Program-made: the position numbers and the translations under genes | DNA from: Azorinus chamasolen | Lineage: Eukaryota; Mollusca; Bivalvia; Cardiida; Solecurtidae | Direction of reading: 5' to 3' | Assembly: GCA_963576725.1 (NCBI GenBank) | Contig: OY755244.1 | Location: 85,679,121-85,743,120, forward strand | DNA length: 64,000 nucleotides | Notes under the pieces: generated by a model | Told to the model about the DNA's origin: nothing | Seen by the model: only the letters and a program-made list of their open reading frames with translations | Databases searched by the model: none | Shown: positions 22,956 to 33,731 of the stretch, piece after piece | Layout: every line of letters starts with the position of its first letter | How positions within the stretch are numbered: position 1 is the first letter of the stretch

Positions 22956-23930
22956 GTATAAACGAATACATAGCATAGAAGTGAATGGTATTGATTCGGC
23001 GTCAGACTAACATCTGATACTGATAGGACTATTTAATGGTGTTTTTGAATATCTCCTGCATCGCAAATGCAGAAATAACTCCTGTTTAGGAAAACTTGTG
23101 TTCGACAGACTTTCTCCGTGTATCCACTTCCCTTTATTTAAGTGGCAAAAACCCATTTTATTGTATCGTAATGCTATTGTGTAACAATTTTAATATTGCA
23201 CTAATAATTGTACAATATGAGTTATTATTAATTATTCCTTTGATCTGTATAAGCGGCAGGATTGGAAGTATTTGATCTTGTCTCTCAGGAGACTTGCCAC
23301 TCAAATGGAATTTCCATTTTATTTGGTTTTCATTAAAACCCTTCTTTGATCCGCCAACAGTTACGTATGCTTCAAATAACATTTCTCTGTCTATCTTTTT
23401 TTGTTCCTGGTCGAACCTCAATTTGTTCAGAAAAAAAAAACAATACTTGAAAGTAATCCTTATCGCCAGTGCTTAGTGGACTTGCTCAAATACGTTTTTG
23501 ACCGAATCTAATTTTCATATGTTACTGTAGAAATTGTTTGCTTGTAATATTATGCAACCAATACAGATCATGGTCAGAGCTCTAGTCTGGATCTTCATTA
23601 TTCTAATACAATGTTCACTTATCTCAATCCAAACTATCAACACAGTTTATCTTTTATCCCGTCACTACAGCCGCTAGTGACGTAATAAAGGGGTAGCATA
23701 ATAAACCTAAGTTTATACGTACAGTAGAGGTTTATTTGTATAGTAGGTGTATGAATTTTTCTTACGACAGGAACTATTTTTAATTTTTCTTCAAAATTGT
23801 TTTACCAAAAATAACGTATTAATTGAAAGAAAAAACACTTAATATGGATAATTATCATTAAGTATCCCAGTAAAAACCCAACCGTCATTTAAAAAAATAA
23901 TAGAAAGGAAAAAGAGAAAAAAAAAAGATT

Positions 23931-24002
23931 CGTCAGAGATGAGAATCGAACCGGGGATAACTGCACGATAAGCGACCATCGTAACCACTACGCTATCGGG
24001 CC
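23931..24002 (-). tRNA. tRNA-like sequence, degenerate (pseudogene or SINE head)
   Basis: On the minus strand, an A-box-like TAGCGTAGTGGTTA and B-box GGTTCGATTC are correctly spaced, followed by a T-rich run like a Pol III terminator. The acceptor ends do not pair and the anticodon stem has mismatches, so a working tRNA is unlikely. The isotype cannot be fixed. Confidence 0.5.
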
Positions 24003-24130
24003 AGACATACTGCAAGCGAAATTTAAGATGTATATAAAGTTACCATGCTACTATATTGACGCGTTTTTTAAAAAAAAACAAAATAAAACAATAAAACTTC
24101 ATTAAAATATTTATTACTCTCATGACCATT

Positions 24131-24574
24131 TAATCGATAAACTCTTACAAGGGCGGCGATGGTCATATACCTAAATATAGCCTGTTCAGTTCCATTGACG
24201 AGTGACGTTAGGCCTATCTAAAAATAGAAACCGAGACGACGGAACTCGAAGCCTCCGATAGAATAATAACCATGTCTGTTTGAATTAACATATCGACTCT
24301 CGATTCAAACGATCTTATTTTTCAAATTCAAGCACGTTTTCCCGTTAATCGATAAACTCTTACAAGGGCGGTGATGGTCATAGACCTAAACATAGCCTGT
24401 TCAGTTCCATTGACGAGTAACGTTAGCCCTATCTAAAAATAGATACCGAGACGACGGAACTCGAATTTGACAATGCAGAGCCTCCGGTAGAATAATAACC
24501 ATGTCTGTTTGAATTAACATATCGACTCTCGATTCAAACGATCTTATTTTTCAAATTCAAGCACGTTATCCCGT
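24131..24574 (+). repeat. Tandem duplication, about 215-bp unit, two copies
   Basis: Units at 24131-24345 and 24346-24574 both start TAATCGATAAACTCTTACAA and end with CAAGCACGTT(T/A)TCCCG. The second has about 14 extra bases, TTTGACAATGCAG-like, after GGAACTCGAA. Confidence 0.85.
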
Positions 24575-24754
24575 CTTGTAATGTAAGTATCCAAACTATT
24601 TTCCTCTGCGGTAGCTCATTATTTACGTCTTTAGAACGGAAATGAAAAGGGAGGTCCGTTGATCGAAAAACCGCATTTTCAATGCAAAATATTTCAATAT
24701 TCGTATGTTTTATGAGTCTATGAAAAAAGATATAACTAAATTGACTGGATAAAT

Positions 24755-25520
24755 AGAATAATAGGTTAGTGCCGTAGATGGGACGCCTTTTTCTCGCTTC
24801 TCAGACGTGCTAGATAAGCTGAGTTACTAAAAATAGCCGTACTAGAAATCCTTATCTAGAACACCCCGTGACTAGTGTATTCATACGCGCGATTGGGTAA
24901 AATCAATACAAGGGAAGGAACTCTTACAGAATTATACCAACATTTCTTTAGGCAACAACCTTATGAATTGAAATTAATATTAGTAATTAGCACGAATATG
25001 AAATTCTATTTATCAAAAAAGCACTTTAAAAGCCTATTTAATTAACCGAAGACGTTTTGTAGTCACTCAGTCATTTATATTTTACGCCAAAACGTAACGT
25101 TTGTGGTTGTCATAACAAATGACGTCATTTTGGTGTCACGCCTAAAGTTATGCTGCGGTTTGTTGCTATTAGATATGGAAGTCGTATTACGCAATGTAAA
25201 GTAGTACTTCACAAAATTCGTTAATTTACCTGGTTTTAGGGTGTATTTCAGCGAGAAAAATAATCAAGCATGGGATTTGTTAAAGCCGGGGGGTTCTATA
25301 CCCTTGGTTGGTCTGTTCCTATCGGAAACTCGCTAAAGCTCGTTTCCGACTGGAACAGACAAACCTCAGGTATAGAAACCCCCGTCTTTAACAAAACCCA
25401 TGCTTGATTCTATTAATCCGACTCGGAGAGAAAACAGTTGAGGCTCGGCAAGCCTCGCCTCAACGTTTTCTCCCCTCGTCGGATAAAGGCGTCCCATCTA
25501 CGGCACTAACCTATTATTCT
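24755..25520. mobile_element. 766-bp element with 33-bp perfect inverted ends
   Basis: Left end AGAATAATAGGTTAGTGCCG (to 24787), mirrored exactly by 25488-25520. Inside are a hairpin of about 148 bp (25262-25409, arms starting AATCAAGCATGGG) and a second stem (about 25431-25474, AGAAAACAGTTGAGGC). No transposase frame, so it is non-autonomous. The superfamily and target duplication are not clear. Confidence 0.8.
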
Positions 25521-25537
25521 CTATGTATACACCTTTA

Positions 25538-25890
25538 CAGTAAATCCTCGCTGATCCAAACTTCTTAAGAATAATTGAGAACGTCTCTAGGCATATGGCT
25601 GCTTAACCCTTTCCATCATTAAAACGTGTAAACTTCCGCGCAATTGCAACCAGGGTAGACCCAGGTTAGACGGCTCCTATAGGAGCCGCCTGATCAATGT
25701 CTGCTCGGTTTGCTTTTGACAGAGATATAAATCTGATTCTACATATGTGTCAAAGTAAATCACATGTATTCATGATGTCATTATTTGTTACATGAATATT
25801 GAACAGAAAAGGGGGATAATACAGAGTGAAAGTCATGCAGAGAGCTACCAGAGGAGCTTTCTGCATGACTTTCGCCTGCATTAAGATGTC
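25538..25890 (+). mobile_element. TA MITE family F split by a B element
   Basis: CAGTAAATCCTCGCTGATCC runs to ATATGGCTGC, then B (25603-25818), then CAGAGTGAAAGTCATGC with stem GAGAGCTACCAGAGGAGCTT to GCCTGCATTAAG. The right end is lost at the next A element. Confidence 0.7.
25603..25818 (+). mobile_element. TTAA MITE family B nested in F
   Basis: TTAACCCTTTCCATCATTAA at the left inside the F motif CTGCTTAA. The right end is GAAAAGGGGGATAA. The stem tip is CGGCTCCTATAGGAGCCG. Confidence 0.8.
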
Positions 25891-25897
25891 GTTTGTC

Positions 25898-26059
25898 CTA
25901 ACCCATTCCCTCATATTTACGCCTTTTGTCGCTTCTGTAAAAGACACTTTCTGAAACTACACAATTATAAAATTCTCCTTTTCTCTAGTAAATACTCCTT
26001 TTCGGTAGATTTATTCAAAGGGGTAAGATCTAAAAATAGCTTATAAGGAAATGGGTTAA
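25898..26059 (+). mobile_element. Family A, copy 8, hairpin deleted
   Basis: CTAACCCATTCCCTCATATT...TAAGGAAATGGGTTAA. It goes straight from CACTTTCTGAAAC to TACACAATTATAA, so the whole central palindrome is gone. Confidence 0.8.
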
Positions 26060-26337
26060 TATGCGAGGGTTCGTTTTAGCGATGTTCTACGGTAGTGTGG
26101 AACAAACTAGATAGATTTGGTGATGTTATTAATTGAGTTCTAGTATAATCTATAGGATTTGCAAACACTGTAGAAACAGATCAGTCACCGCATTTAAAAC
26201 GCAGTGTCTGGTCATATTCTACAATATTTACCACCCAACAGAGCCTGCAAATTTGTGACAAACAGTGTAGAACATGATCAGACGCCTTGACTGAATATAA
26301 ATCTTATCTGACCTAGTTCCATGCTGTTTGCGAAGAA

Positions 26338-26630
26338 GTGATATATGGAAGGTGAAGCAGTGTAGCCATTTTAGAAAGTAAAGAAACAAGATCTATGAAA
26401 TACCAATATCAAACATAGCAGACCCTGATCAGATGGCTCCTATAGGAGCCATCTAGTCTGGGTCTACTCTGTTTGCAAGTGCGTGAAAGCACGTTTACAT
26501 GAGGGAAAGGTTTAATGTAGCACGAAACGTATGCAGAAATCTCCTGCATGAACTTTCTGACTTAATTTCATCCTGCATTAAGCAACCACCTGCTTTCATA
26601 GACACCTATGTTTATTTATTAAGTGATTGC
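26338..26630 (+). mobile_element. Family B followed by an F fragment
   Basis: B (26338-26514) has stem tip TGGCTCCTATAGGAGCCA and ends GAGGGAAAGGTTTAA. The following F piece keeps TGCATTAAGCAACCACCTGC. H-like remnants lie at 26680-26970. Confidence 0.6.
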
Positions 26631-26997
26631 TTTTAACTTTATAGTTCAATATTGTAGATATAGCAGTCTCAGAGCTAAGACTTTTTTTCGGGATGTTTTG
26701 TATCTATAAATTGGCGCAAGGGAGGTAACTGGTTTTTTCATTTGGCGGATAGGGAAACAACATTGATTCTCCTTGACTGTGGGAAAATTTACATTGACTA
26801 CACACGGTCCTATAAATTAGATATATATAGTCAGGACTTATCTTCTGAAATTTCTTTTTTTCTCAGTCAAACACCATCTTGCTGTCACTCTCGTGCGCGA
26901 TTCTAATGAGTAACTTACGATAGTTTTTGGTGGAGAAATAGTTCAAACGGTTTACTTAATGCCTCTTGTCTAGACAGCTTTGATATACAGTTGAACT

Positions 26998-27309
26998 TCG
27001 ATAACTCGATCTTCAAGGGACAATACAAATTAGTTCGAGATAACAGAAGTTCGAGTCATCCAATTTTTCTAAGCTGAACAATTTCTCAAGGCCACAGCTT
27101 AATACAGGTCTAAAGTAATGCTGAAAGCTCCTGTAGGAGCTTTCAGCATTACTGTAGACCTGTATTAATCTGTCACATGTGTTTCCAGATATATGTAGCG
27201 ATATCTTTCAGAGCAAGTCTGTATTGTAAGTGTTGGAAGGACTGAAGTTTTTTGTTCGAGTTATCCCGAAGTACGAGTTATCCGAGTTCGAGATATCGAA
27301 GTTCAACTG
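26998..27309 (+). mobile_element. TA MITE family L, full copy
   Basis: 16-bp perfect inverted ends CAGTTGAACTTCGATA, with TA at 26996-26997 and 27310-27311. The stem CTGAAAGCTCCTGTAGGAGC sits between subterminal repeats of GTTCGAG(A/T)TA. Like pogo/Tigger MITEs. Confidence 0.85.
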
Positions 27310-27387
27310 TAGTAGACACTTGGTTCGTCCGTGATCTAGTTGTCTCGATAGAACAGTCTCAAAGGAAGTCTAATGATGGGCATTTTA

Positions 27388-27560
27388 TTAACCCTTTACC
27401 TGTTCCATATTCATGAAAGAAATATAATGACGTCATGAATATGTATCAGCTGAATTTTCACAATGTAAAATTTTCAAGGGAATGTGTTGCTCTGATGAAT
27501 CAGATTATATCATTATATAAAAAGCAAACAGAGCTGATCCTGGTCGGACGGCTCCTACAT
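27388..27560 (+). mobile_element. Family B, left part
   Basis: TTAACCCTTTACCTGTTCCA runs to GGTCGGACGGCTCC, then breaks at a TACA microsatellite. Confidence 0.7.
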
Positions 27561-27725
27561 ACATACATACAGCATACTAACCTTAGAAGTGTTTGTTGTT
27601 GATCTGAGGGGTCATATAGTAGTAAAACTACAGGGGTCTGGACCACTTCATGGGGGGGGGGGGGTCTATATGTTATTATATAGAACATATAAATGAATGA
27701 ATGAATGAATGAATGAAAGACTTTA
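27557..27725 (+). repeat. Simple repeats: (TACA)n, G13 and (ATGA)n
   Basis: TACATACATACATACA at 27557, a run of 13 G at 27652-27664, and ATGAATGAATGAATGAATGA at about 27692 followed by AAGACTTTATTT, which resembles the tail of a retroelement in reverse. No retroelement coding sequence is seen. Confidence 0.7.
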
Positions 27726-27984
27726 TTTAAATAGACCCCATGAATTAAGCGGTACAGACCCCTTTGAGTAAAACGGAATCGTACGTATAGATAAACAATG
27801 GGATTTTGATGATGATTGTGGTGGTGATGATTATTTTGCATGGCAATTAACACATTCCCTTAGCACAGGCGCCTTTTGACGCTTCTGTAGGCCTAATTTG
27901 TCATTTTTGCAGCCATTTTACATGATCTAAATTGAAGAGTTTTTGCTTCATATTCCTGAACAAATGCTCTTAATTATCATAGTT

Positions 27985-28303
27985 ATAGTAGGCCACTCTA
28001 CTAAAATTAGTTTGTCATATAACAGAATATGCTAAACGTATTTTTCAATTTATGAATATTCCAATATGCTGTATATTGCAGTTCTCATTGTTCGGTACGT
28101 ATGTATACATGTGTTTGGTTTGTTTACACGAGTGAATTAATACGATTTGCATGTGGCTGCCCTGTTCGACTAAGTTGACCGTGGTTGTCACGTGATCAAA
28201 ACAATAATGGCGTGAAATTTGTACAAGGGAATTTTGAAGCAGGAAGTGTTTACTGTTTTAAAACAATGTCTTAATAATTTGTGATTAACACGCCCGAGAA
28301 AAC
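27985..28303 (+). promoter_or_regulatory. Probable DOCK promoter and 5' UTR region
   Basis: This is one of the few stretches free of recognisable elements, lying directly before the DOCK start codon. It contains a perfect octamer ATTTGCAT (28145-28152), an E-box CACGTG within TCACGTGATCA (28188-28198) and an ETS-like AGGAAGTG (28241-28248). No TATA box is convincingly placed. Function is inferred from position only. Confidence 0.4.
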
Positions 28304-28349
28304 ATGGGGGATAACGTATGGAGACCATCTAAAAAGAAGCTTGGAGTTG
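28304..28349 (+). CDS. DOCK-family guanine nucleotide exchange factor, coding exon 1
   Basis: Encodes MGDNVWRPSKKKLGV plus the first base of the next codon, followed by a GT donor (G|GTAAGT) at 28350. The start context is strong (A at -3, G at +4), and an in-frame TAA at 28286-28288 just upstream makes this the first usable ATG. The charged W-x-P-S/T-K-x-x-x-x-G-V leader followed by an SH3 domain is how DOCK1/2/5 and DOCK3/4 proteins begin. The donor phase (1) matches the acceptor of the exon at 54423, and the joined reading gives GVAICNYSG, the first SH3 strand. Known for the family: DOCK-A/B proteins activate Rac with ELMO partners at the membrane. The paralogue cannot be decided from about 47 residues. 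That this is the first transcribed exon is inferred. Confidence 0.85.
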
Positions 28350-28685
28350 GTAAGTTTATTTCTTGATTCAACATCGAAATATTAATTCACTTACAGTGTA
28401 TCATGTGTTTTCGCGAATGGTTTCTGTCAAACTTGCATTCAAGACACTGTCAGTAATACCAAGCAGATAAAATATTGTGATTTTTTGGTGGTATTGTAAT
28501 AACTCGAGAAAAAACTCTTTGCTATAGGTGAATCGCCTCAAAATTCGGGAAATTAGTGGAGCTAAATTATTTTATTGTAATGATTGTAGATCTATTTGAA
28601 CCGTATAGTGCCTCAGTGTCAAGTGGGGTGCCTATACATGTATATTTGAAACATGAAGACATTATATCATGTCATAATGGCCACT

Positions 28686-28909
28686 TTAACCATTTACTAC
28701 ATTAAAATTTATATAAAACAGAACGATAGCATTAATTGGAAACAGGTGAATTGAACTGCTTAGCCTTGGCAGAAACTATACAATAAAATCTATAGACTAT
28801 AGTATTTTCTTTTTAAGCAAACAGAGTTGACCCAGGTCTGATGGATCTGAAGACATCTGATATGGGTGTACTCCATTTGTAAAAGATGTATCTATGGATT
28901 AAAGGTTGA
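28686..28909 (+). mobile_element. Family B at the start of the DOCK intron
   Basis: TTAACCATTTACTACATTAA...TCTATGGATTAAAGGTTGA. The stem is shortened to TCTGATGGATCTGAAGACAT. Confidence 0.7.
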
Positions 28910-29414
28910 AACTGAAAATGACCATTTGCATGGAAACAAATTGCATTTAATGCTAAATTACTCTTAAAAATGTCCATGTTCTTCTGATGATTCCTGCAAG
29001 CATGAAGGCAACCATTTTGTTTACCAGTATGATATCATGAACACATTACATGAATATAATTATTATATTTGTATCAGCAAAAATGACTGAACCCACATAT
29101 CAGACCATATTATTGTCATCAGCTGTCCATAATAGTCCTTTTAATGTTTTATAGCAATAGAATGCTGGACTAGAGACCTTTGGATTGTAGGTTCTCTCCT
29201 CTAATATTATCTGGTAATCTACTCACAGAATAACCTGCATGCATCTACATTCGGCGCCCAACAGTTTAGTGAGAGGCCTTTGTACAGTGAACATGATGAG
29301 GAGTACATGTATACATATAGTTAACTTACAAAGTCCATGATTATCATCAACTACTTTCAATTTCAACCAGTCTAACTGATAATATTTGATAAACTCTTAT
29401 GACAAATTGCATAT

Positions 29415-29650
29415 TTTACCCATTCCCACGTATTGACACCTTTTGACGCTTCTGTAAAAGTCACTCTTTGAAACCATTGTCATAAATAGAGCATTAATTA
29501 TATATTTGCTCCATAGGAGCAAATGCTCTATCACAATGGATTTGAAACTATATAATTCTAAAACTTTCCTTTTCTCTAGTAAATGCTCCTTGTTGGTAGA
29601 TTTATTAAAAAAGATTGGATCTAAAAATAGCCTATGAGGGAATGGGTTAA
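29415..29650 (+). mobile_element. TTAA MITE family A, copy 9
   Basis: TTTACCCATTCCCACGTATT...TGAGGGAATGGGTTAA. One arm carries an extra TTAATTATA and the other lacks TTTA, so the stem is imperfect. Confidence 0.8.
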
Positions 29651-29734
29651 GCAGTTGCTACTTTTCCGCTTTCTTCATATAGGAGTGGTTTCCATTTGAG
29701 TTGATGACTTGGACATGGAATCATTCACTTCATG

Positions 29735-29935
29735 TTAACCTTTCCCTCATATAAATGCTTTTTCACGCCTTTGCAAACAGAGTAGACCCAGACTGGAGCC
29801 ATCTGATCAGGATCTGCTCTGTTTGCTTTTGGAATTTGATAGATTGGTTTCTTTTGTTTCTAAAATGAATATCATTATAACTATTTTGTCAATGAATATT
29901 CACATTATTCAGTAGGTAATGAATTTTTTAGCGAA
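29735..29935 (+). mobile_element. Family B
   Basis: TTAACCTTTCCCTCATATAA. The stem is internally deleted (CCCAGACTGGAGCCATCTGA), and the right end fades after TATTCAGTAGGTAATG. Confidence 0.65.
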
Positions 29936-29999
29936 TGATACATGTATGTTGAATAATTTAGGTAGCTCATCGGAATCCAAACTGTTTGACACATGATTT

Positions 30000-30769
30000 T
30001 TGTGTCACCTGCTGAGAGGCAATGTGTCACTTTTGGATCACTTTTTTTGTCATCTGTCTGTCTGTCTGTCTGTCTGTCTCACTTTAATTTCTAAACTAAT
30101 TGGTATAGGGCTTTCAAATTTCACATATGTCTTCCTCTCATTGAGGACCATTGATCTAACTTACTAAGGTCCATCACTCTGCATGCAATACTTTTTGAGT
30201 TATTCCCCTTTGTTCTGATTTTCATAACACTTTTATTTTGGCTGTCATTTCTAAATTAATCGTTGTAGAGCTTCCAAATTTCACATGTGTCTTTCTCTCA
30301 TTGAGGAACATTGATATAACTAAGGCCCATCACTCTGCTTGCAGTACTTTTTGAGTTATTCAACTTTGTTCAGATTTTCGTCAAACTTTTTTTTTTGGCC
30401 GTCATTTCTAAACTAATCACTATAGAGCTTTCAAATTCCACATGTGTTTTCCCCTCTATGAGGACCATTGATGTAACTAAGGTACATCACTCTGCATGCA
30501 ATACCTTTTGAGCTATTCCCCTTTGTTTAGATTTTCATAACATTTTCTTTTTTTTGGCAGTCATTTCTAAACTAATCATTATAGAGCTTTCAAATTTAAC
30601 ATGTGTCTTCCTCTCATTGAGGACCAATGATGTAACTATGGTCCATCACTCTGCATGCAATACTTTTTGAGTTATTTCTCTTTGTTCTGATTTTCGCACT
30701 CCATCATATTAACAGTTTTTGTGTCAGTTACAAGCAGGTGACACATGTGTTCCTCTGAACACTCTTGTT
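30000..30769 (+). mobile_element. P element with GTGTCACCTGCT ends and 160-bp units
   Basis: GTGTCACCTGCT (30002-30013) and AGCAGGTGACAC (30733-30744) are inverted. A (GTCT)n tract lies near 30056-30080, followed by four core units starting ATTTCTAAACTAAT at about 30086, 30247, 30407 and 30564. Ends ACTCTTGTTT. Confidence 0.75.
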
Positions 30770-30804
30770 TAAACTAATTTTTTTGTTTAGACAGCAATTA
30801 TTTA

Positions 30805-31053
30805 TTAACCCTTTCTCTCATATAAACACCTTTTCAATTATTTGTAAGCAGAGTAGACCCAGATCAGATGGCTCCTATATGAGTTGTCTGATCAGGGTAT
30901 GCTCTGTTTGCAAGTAACATGATATTGATCTGATTCTAGTTTGTGCCATTTAGCAAAATAATCCCTTGGGAAATTTTACATTATAAAAATTCAGCTATAA
31001 ATGCTCATGATGTCATTATTCCTTAAATGAATATTGAACAGGGAAATGGTTAA
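30805..31053 (+). mobile_element. TTAA MITE family B
   Basis: TTAACCCTTTCTCTCATATA...GAACAGGGAAATGGTTAA. The tip TGGCTCCTATATGAGTTG is imperfect. Confidence 0.8.
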
Positions 31054-31301
31054 ACATGCTATGAGTAAAGTTTTGTGTATCTCCCCACCAAAGAATGTGA
31101 GCCAAAAGGTTTACCGTATTTGATGTACATGTATTTGGAATATTATCCTATGTTGTCAGGACAAAGTACAAAAATTGGGTTTTCCAAACAATAACTTTTT
31201 TCATAAATTGTAATACATGTATTTGCTTTTAACATTAAATGACCTGAATCTACATTGTTAAATCAGTTTGTGACATGCCCTGTATAATGTTTTTTTACGC
31301 T

Positions 31302-31875
31302 TTAATCCATGAATTTAATAATGACATCATGAATATAGATTAAACAATAGCTCAATATTCATTTACGAAATAATGACATAATGAATAATTATTAGCTAAA
31401 CTTTTATAATGTGCAATTTTGAAAGGAAGTTTTAGCCTTGACAAAAACTGCAGAATCAGATCAGAAGCAAACAGAGCAGACCCTGATCAGATGGCTCCTA
31501 TGGGAGCGGTCTGATCTTGTTCTACTCAGTGGTAGAGCGTACCCCTGCAGTACAGAAGGATGTGGGTTCGATCCCCGGCCGCGACAGACCAAAAGTCGTT
31601 AAAAGTTCGTACTAGTAGCTCCTTTGTCTACGCTCGACATTAAAAGGGTAGTTCTAGGACTGGTCGGCCCGGTGTCAGGATAATGTGACTGGGTGGGGTG
31701 CCCTTGCCATGTTCCCGCGGCAGGGGCATTCCAGTGAGGCAGCACTGTAACTTGTCTCAAGCGGGTGCTGTCTGCAAATAACTGAAATACTGTTGGTCGG
31801 ACGTAAAACCCAACTAATTTGTTCTACTCCGTTTGTAAAGGCATGAAAAAGCATTTATATGAGGGAAAGTGTTAA
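31302..31875 (+). mobile_element. Family B interrupted by a SINE
   Basis: TTAATCCATGAATTTAATAA...ATATGAGGGAAAGTGTTAA. Its left part is partly duplicated. The SINE sits after TTGTTCTACTC in the right stem arm. Confidence 0.8.
31528..31818 (+). mobile_element. tRNA-derived SINE, 291 bp, with 11-bp target duplication
   Basis: Flanked by perfect TTGTTCTACTC (31517-31527, 31819-31829). The head starts inside the A box (AGTGGTAGAGCG) and has B box GGGTTCGATCCCC, so it is 5' truncated by about a dozen bases. A GC-rich central domain (AGGATAATGTGACTGGGTGG) follows, with tail GTCGGACGTAAAACCCAACT. Similar conserved-core SINEs are known in molluscs. The partner LINE is not identifiable. Confidence 0.88.
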
Positions 31876-32163
31876 ACAAAGATTTATGATGGCACTTTGA
31901 ACAAGGAAGTATTTTATCATGACAGAAACTGATCTGGGTCTACTCTGTTTGGAAATGCATATAAAGGCATATTTATGGAGTACATAAAGCGTTAAACTAC
32001 CCAATGCAGATACATGATCTCAGATTTATATGTGACACTGTGTGTATTAGCACACATCTACTGAACCATGTCAGCTATAGCGAAATCTGAACTTGTAAAC
32101 ACATAGTTTAAACTGCTGCAATTATGTTAAACAGGGCTAAAGCCAGCAATGGTAAACTTACTT

Positions 32164-32641
32164 TTAACCTTTGACCTGGTGAATAATTAAAACTGACTTC
32201 TCCTTTTCTAAATATTAACCCATTACCTCATAGGCTATTTTTAGATACAACCTCTTTGAATAAATCTACAGAAAAGGAGCATTAATTAGAGAAAAGGAAT
32301 TTTTTTTAGAATTTTGTTGTTTGAAACCATTGTGATAAATAGAGCATTTACTCCTATAGGAGCAAATGCTCTATTTATCACAATGGTTTCACAAAGTGAA
32401 TTTTACAGAGTCGTCAATATGAGGGAATGGGTTAACATGTTGAATAATTAAAACTGCCTCCTGCCTTTCTAAATATTAATCGAATAAAGAATTCTACCAA
32501 AATTTATCACTGAAGAAAGGGATTTTTATGACGAACAGTGCAGACCTTGATCAAAGTGTCCCTCGATCAGGAGCACTTTGATTGGGGTCTGCAGTGTTTG
32601 AAAAGGTCTAATATACTGGATTCCTACACTTTAAGGGTTGA
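32164..32641 (+). mobile_element. TTAA MITE family G interrupted by A
   Basis: TTAACCTTTGACCTGGTGAA...TTTAAGGGTTGA. The stem is TGATCAAAGTGTCCCTCGAT. The block GAATAATTAAAACTG occurs on both sides of the A element, so the left end was duplicated. Confidence 0.65.
32215..32435 (+). mobile_element. TTAA MITE family A, copy 10, nested in G
   Basis: TTAACCCATTACCTCATAGG...TGAGGGAATGGGTTAA. The tip is TTTACTCCTATAGGAGCAAA. Confidence 0.85.
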
Positions 32642-32819
32642 TCTTTGGCCTTGTCCAAAGGAACTAGATGAATCTAAAGTCCTAGATGAATAGATTTAGG
32701 AGATTATCGCAAAAATGTGGTATCTACAGTACATGGAGAAATTTGGTACAATGGAGTGCACTCAGTGCAGTCATATCGCGTTTCATGTTTGTGTAACATG
32801 ACTGGTGAAAAAAACATGC

Positions 32820-32891
32820 AGGCAGACCTGGGATCGAACCTGGGACCCCTCACTTACATGGCGAGTGCTCTACTGACTGAGCTATCTGAAC
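32820..32891 (-). tRNA. tRNA-Thr(UGU)-like pseudogene
   Basis: A cloverleaf can be drawn on the minus strand: D stem GCTC/GAGC, anticodon stem CTCGC/GTGAG, loop CATGTAA with UGU at 34-36, and T arm CCAGG-TTCGATC-CCAGG. Against function, position 33 is A instead of U, there is an A.A mismatch in the T stem, and the three outer acceptor pairs are missing. It may also be a SINE head. Confidence 0.6.
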
Positions 32892-33271
32892 CCCTTTTCA
32901 CCCAGTACCTGTACCCGGCCTGTTACATTTGGCCACAGCGGGCCATTTCGTGGGTCTAGATGGTTTAAAAAATCAAAAAAATTGATTGGGTCGATTTAGT
33001 GTTATATTGTATACAAGAGGTCCAACTATGATTCGCAAATTTCCCGTCCGATTCGAAATTACACCCAGTTTTGGACAGCCAGGATGGAATAACCACCAAT
33101 GTTTGTTACGAACGTGAAGCTGGTGTACTTTTCAAGTAATATAAGTTTTGATACATTCCGACTAAGCCGTAGCCAGTGTCGATGTGAAATTCCTACAAAA
33201 TACGCTAACTTTTCTTACTCGAACGAGAAGTCGCAACTAGCACTGGTCTTTGCAGCCTCTAACTGATCCTT

Positions 33272-33571
33272 GATAACACTGCAGGTCACGAAAGTGCCAT
33301 CGTTTAAAGTTTTCTGCACAATGAAAAAGTAGTACATAAATTAATCACCCCACGTATTCCCCAGATCTAAGTCCGTGTGACGTTTTCCTTTTCCTCAGAC
33401 TGAAAAGGATGCTGGCTAGGCGCAAATACCTATTGAATAAAGCACTTGGGAGTGGTATTTTTCAATTGCTTAAGACCATACCAAGTGGAGACTACTCTGC
33501 TGTGTTCACCTCTTGGATTTCTTGGGTACAGAAGTGCGTGGAAGTCCAGCACAGCCTCGTACATATTCCAT
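33272..33571 (+). pseudogene. mariner transposase fossil (C-terminal part)
   Basis: From 33346 the frame reads HPTYSPDLSPCDVFLFLRLK and later TIPSGDYSAVF-SWISWVQKCVEVQ. This is the mariner C-terminal block around the third catalytic Asp (YSPDLxPCD). Upstream, 33272 onward reads DNTAGHESAIV, then a stop and SFLHNEKVV, in another frame, matching the HDNAxxH region. At least one frameshift and two stops break it. Terminal repeats were not found. Confidence 0.8.
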
Positions 33572-33573
33572 TA

Positions 33574-33635
33574 GAAAATTCAGCTAATAAATATTCATGA
33601 TGGTCATAAAATTTACATGAATATTGCAAAGGGTA
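33574..33635 (+). mobile_element. Family B right-end fragment
   Basis: AATTCAGCTAATAAATATTC and TTTACATGAATATTGCAAAG, directly after the mariner fossil. Confidence 0.6.
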
Positions 33636-33731
33636 ATTGTATTCCATTCATATTGATGCTTTTTGATGCATGTGTAAATTGTAAAAGTCATTGTGATAAT
33701 CACCGATATACTTGGTGTTTTCTTCTGTTTA

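Noticed and set aside
27500..27853. 117-residue minus-strand frame with HHHHNHH and PPPP
   Set aside because: Low-complexity residues come from simple repeats and a G run. No homology pattern.
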